Assembly (NCBI GenBank): GCA_946490455.1
Contig: CAMLXE010000153.1
Span: 1-5,122 of the forward strand
DNA length: 5,122 nucleotides
Direction: 5' to 3'
DNA from: an uncultured Desulfovibrio sp.
GTDB lineage: Bacteria > Desulfobacterota > Desulfovibrionia > Desulfovibrionales > Desulfovibrionaceae
Shown in pieces: positions 3,446 through 5,122 of this stretch. Position 1 is the first letter of the stretch; each line of letters begins with the position of its first letter. The notes under the pieces were generated by a model. It was not told where the DNA came from. It was given only the letters and a program-made list of their open reading frames with translations, and searched no databases. The translations under genes and the position numbers were made by a program.

Positions 3446-5122
3446 ACAGACTCCTCTCATTCGGGAAGGTCAGCGACATCCGCCTGGGAAAAGAGCCGGC
3501 CTTTGACGCCTGGTTCTACAGTTTCTGTGCCGAAAACAACATCGAACACAGCATCAATCCCACCGGCGTGGCCGGTCCCGAGCAGCTGCGCTTCATGGTG
3601 GCTCTGGACGAACGGCAGATCTATGCCCCCTGTTCGGACAGAACCTTCATTCAGCTTCTCGAAGCCAGCCAGACCCGCTCCTTCTCCCCACGTCTGCGCC
3701 GTCAGTATGCCGAGGCCTGGCGTTCCATCATCAGAGTTCTCCGCCGGCACGTCCGGAGCAGGGAAAAGCGCCGGACCATCATCAACTACTGCCGGCTCCG
3801 CTTTCGGGGCTGCCTTGCCCTGGGCAACATTCTTCCCTCACGCCTGATCAAGCGGCTGGTCACGACCCTGCTCAGTCAGTTCGAGGGCAGGGACCCCTGG
3901 AGAGAAGACCGGCAAGGACAGTATCACGAGCTTGCCCGCTTCCTCGAGTCGGAAACGTTCTGCCGTCAGCTTGAGGCCATTCCCCGGCAGGCGCTGTCCC
4001 ATACCGACATGGGCAGCCTGCGCCGGGAACTTGACGTCATCGAACTGGCCAGACTTTTCCATCTTGCCGGCAGAAGGGCCGAAAGCCTTGCCGCGCTTGT
4101 CCGGCAGGCCGAACAGTCGGCAACGACAGAACTCTTTCAGGGAGCCGAAGCCCTTGTTCCCCAGATTGAAACGCTGCTGGGGGCTCCGGGAGTCTCTCGG
4201 ACCTTTCTCTACATCTGCGACCTGGAAGGAGGCCTCGCGCTCGATCTTCAGATCATCCGGACACTGCTCCGGCTGGGACACAAGGTCATCCTCACGCTCA
4301 AGGAAACGCCGCTCTACATGGCGCCCACCATCTGGGATGTGGCGTTCAACCCGCTGATCATGAACCGCTTTGCCGAATCCTTCATTCTCCGGGACCCGGC
4401 CACGTCCAAGAACGCGCTGCTCAGAAAGCTCAGAGAAAGCCGACTGCTGATCATTTCCGACGGAACCGGCGAACGGCTGAATCTCTATCGGGCCTCCATC
4501 ACCTTTGCCAGAGCCTGGAAGGAATGCGATGCCGTGCTGGCACGCGGTCTGTGCAACCGGGACGTGCTGTTCTGGACCAGCCACCGCTTTACCCGCGACA
4601 TCTTCTGCTTCTGGGAAGGACGCGAGGGCGTGCGCATGGAATGCAGGCCGCGGGCTCCGGAAGTGCGCAAGTTCAGCGAACAGAAGCTCAACGCCAAGGC
4701 GGCTTCCATCATCCAGAGCATGCGCGCCGCCAGAGATGAAGGAAAATCGGTCATGTTCTACAGCTGCATCATCGGCAGCATTCCCGGTCAGACGCATGTA
4801 GCCATCAGGGTTGCGGAAACCTTCGTCAAATTTCTCCGGGAACGTCTGGACCAGATTTTCATCATCAATCCGGCAGAATATTTTGAACCCGGCATGGACG
4901 GGGATGACCTCATGTACATGTGGGAACAGGTCCAGCGCAGCGGCCTCATCACCATCTGGCGCTTCCAGAGCATGGAAGACATCGAAACCAGCTTTTCGCT
5001 TCTGGGACGCAAGGTGCCGCCCGTCTGGTCCGGCAAGGACGCCACCTTTTCCACAGGCTGCACCAAGGAAATGCATATTGCCCTCGACATGCAGAAAAGC
5101 CATCCCGAACTCCAGATCGTGG
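3442..5122 (+). CDS. Large protein with a divergent DUF89/ARMT1-like domain, C-terminus cut off by window edge
   Basis: At least 560 residues are visible and the frame is still open at the edge. Residues 1-250 are polar and mostly helical in appearance, with many Arg and no signal peptide or membrane segment. Residues 254-300 (FLYICDLEGGLALD, then VILTLKETPLY and PTIWD) resemble the DUF89 core, where the family has a DNxGE motif. IISDGTGERLNLYRAS (337-352) and CDAVLARGLCNRDVLF (362-377) match the later DUF89 blocks, the second being the KGxxN motif. DUF89 proteins are metal-dependent phosphatases acting on damaged or surplus phosphometabolites. Here D260 is kept, but the usual Asn is L261, the later Asp is N347 and the Lys is R368, so the activity may be altered or lost. 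Residues about 434-560 (VMFYSCIIGS, FIINPAEYFEPGMDGDD, FSTGCTKEM) form a region I do not recognise. Coupling to nadK suggests a cofactor-related role. The reading frame is certain; the domain call is by eye. Confidence 0.75.
   Translation, partial: MNRLLSFGKVSDIRLGKEPAFDAWFYSFCAENNIEHSINPTGVAGPEQLRFMVALDERQIYAPCSDRTFIQLLEASQTRSFSPRLRRQYAEAWRSIIRVLRRHVRSREKRRTIINYCRLRFRGCLALGNILPSRLIKRLVTTLLSQFEGRDPWREDRQGQYHELARFLESETFCRQLEAIPRQALSHTDMGSLRRELDVIELARLFHLAGRRAESLAALVRQAEQSATTELFQGAEALVPQIETLLGAPGVSRTFLYICDLEGGLALDLQIIRTLLRLGHKVILTLKETPLYMAPTIWDVAFNPLIMNRFAESFILRDPATSKNALLRKLRESRLLIISDGTGERLNLYRASITFARAWKECDAVLARGLCNRDVLFWTSHRFTRDIFCFWEGREGVRMECRPRAPEVRKFSEQKLNAKAASIIQSMRAARDEGKSVMFYSCIIGSIPGQTHVAIRVAETFVKFLRERLDQIFIINPAEYFEPGMDGDDLMYMWEQVQRSGLITIWRFQSMEDIETSFSLLGRKVPPVWSGKDATFSTGCTKEMHIALDMQKSHPELQIV

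Noticed and set aside
2576..3460. 294-codon minus-strand frame opposite nadK
   Set aside because: Antisense shadow of a confidently identified NAD kinase gene.
3838..5103. 421-codon open frame on the minus strand opposite the DUF89-like gene
   Set aside because: Its composition is that of an antisense shadow of a GC-biased gene, with no recognisable motif and no suitable ribosome binding site. The plus strand gives a coherent protein coupled to nadK.

Overview
This window looks like ordinary chromosomal housekeeping DNA from a moderately GC-rich Gram-negative bacterium. A sulfate reducer of the Desulfovibrionaceae is my best guess. That rests on the NAD kinase and DUF89-like gene pair and on protein resemblance recalled from memory, not on a search. 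I see no mobile elements, CRISPR arrays, rRNA or tRNA genes.

Layout. Three genes lie on the minus strand and two on the plus strand, arranged divergently around an intergenic region at 2360-2584. Reading leftwards, the minus strand holds a UbiA/MenA-type membrane prenyltransferase (2359-1409), a small Gly-rich DUF1269-family protein (1326-817) and the first 238 residues of an isoaspartyl peptidase/L-asparaginase of the Ntn-hydrolase type (715 to the window edge). A clear intrinsic-terminator hairpin (739-766) separates the last two genes. It lies so close to the asparaginase start that it would also sit in that gene's mRNA leader. Reading rightwards, the plus strand holds an NAD kinase (2585-3445) and, overlapping it by 4 nt (ATGA), a large protein with a divergent DUF89/ARMT1-like domain. 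The latter runs off the window after 560 codons.

How the genes work together. NAD kinase makes NADP from NAD. The overlap implies that the DUF89-like protein is translationally coupled to it. Known DUF89 proteins are metal-dependent phosphatases that remove damaged or surplus phosphometabolites, so a role linked to nucleotide-cofactor metabolism is a reasonable guess. However, several of the family's active-site positions are changed here, and the C-terminal part is not recognised. The prenyltransferase probably serves quinone synthesis. The DUF1269 protein has no known function, and the asparaginase degrades isoaspartyl dipeptides and asparagine.

Most interesting points: (1) the nadK leader, with a strong 34-nt stem-loop, a 35-codon upstream reading frame and an unusually placed ribosome binding site; (2) the coupled NAD kinase/divergent DUF89 pair with an unknown C-terminal region; (3) the terminator hairpin inside the asparaginase leader. 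No stretch longer than 300 bases lacks a gene.
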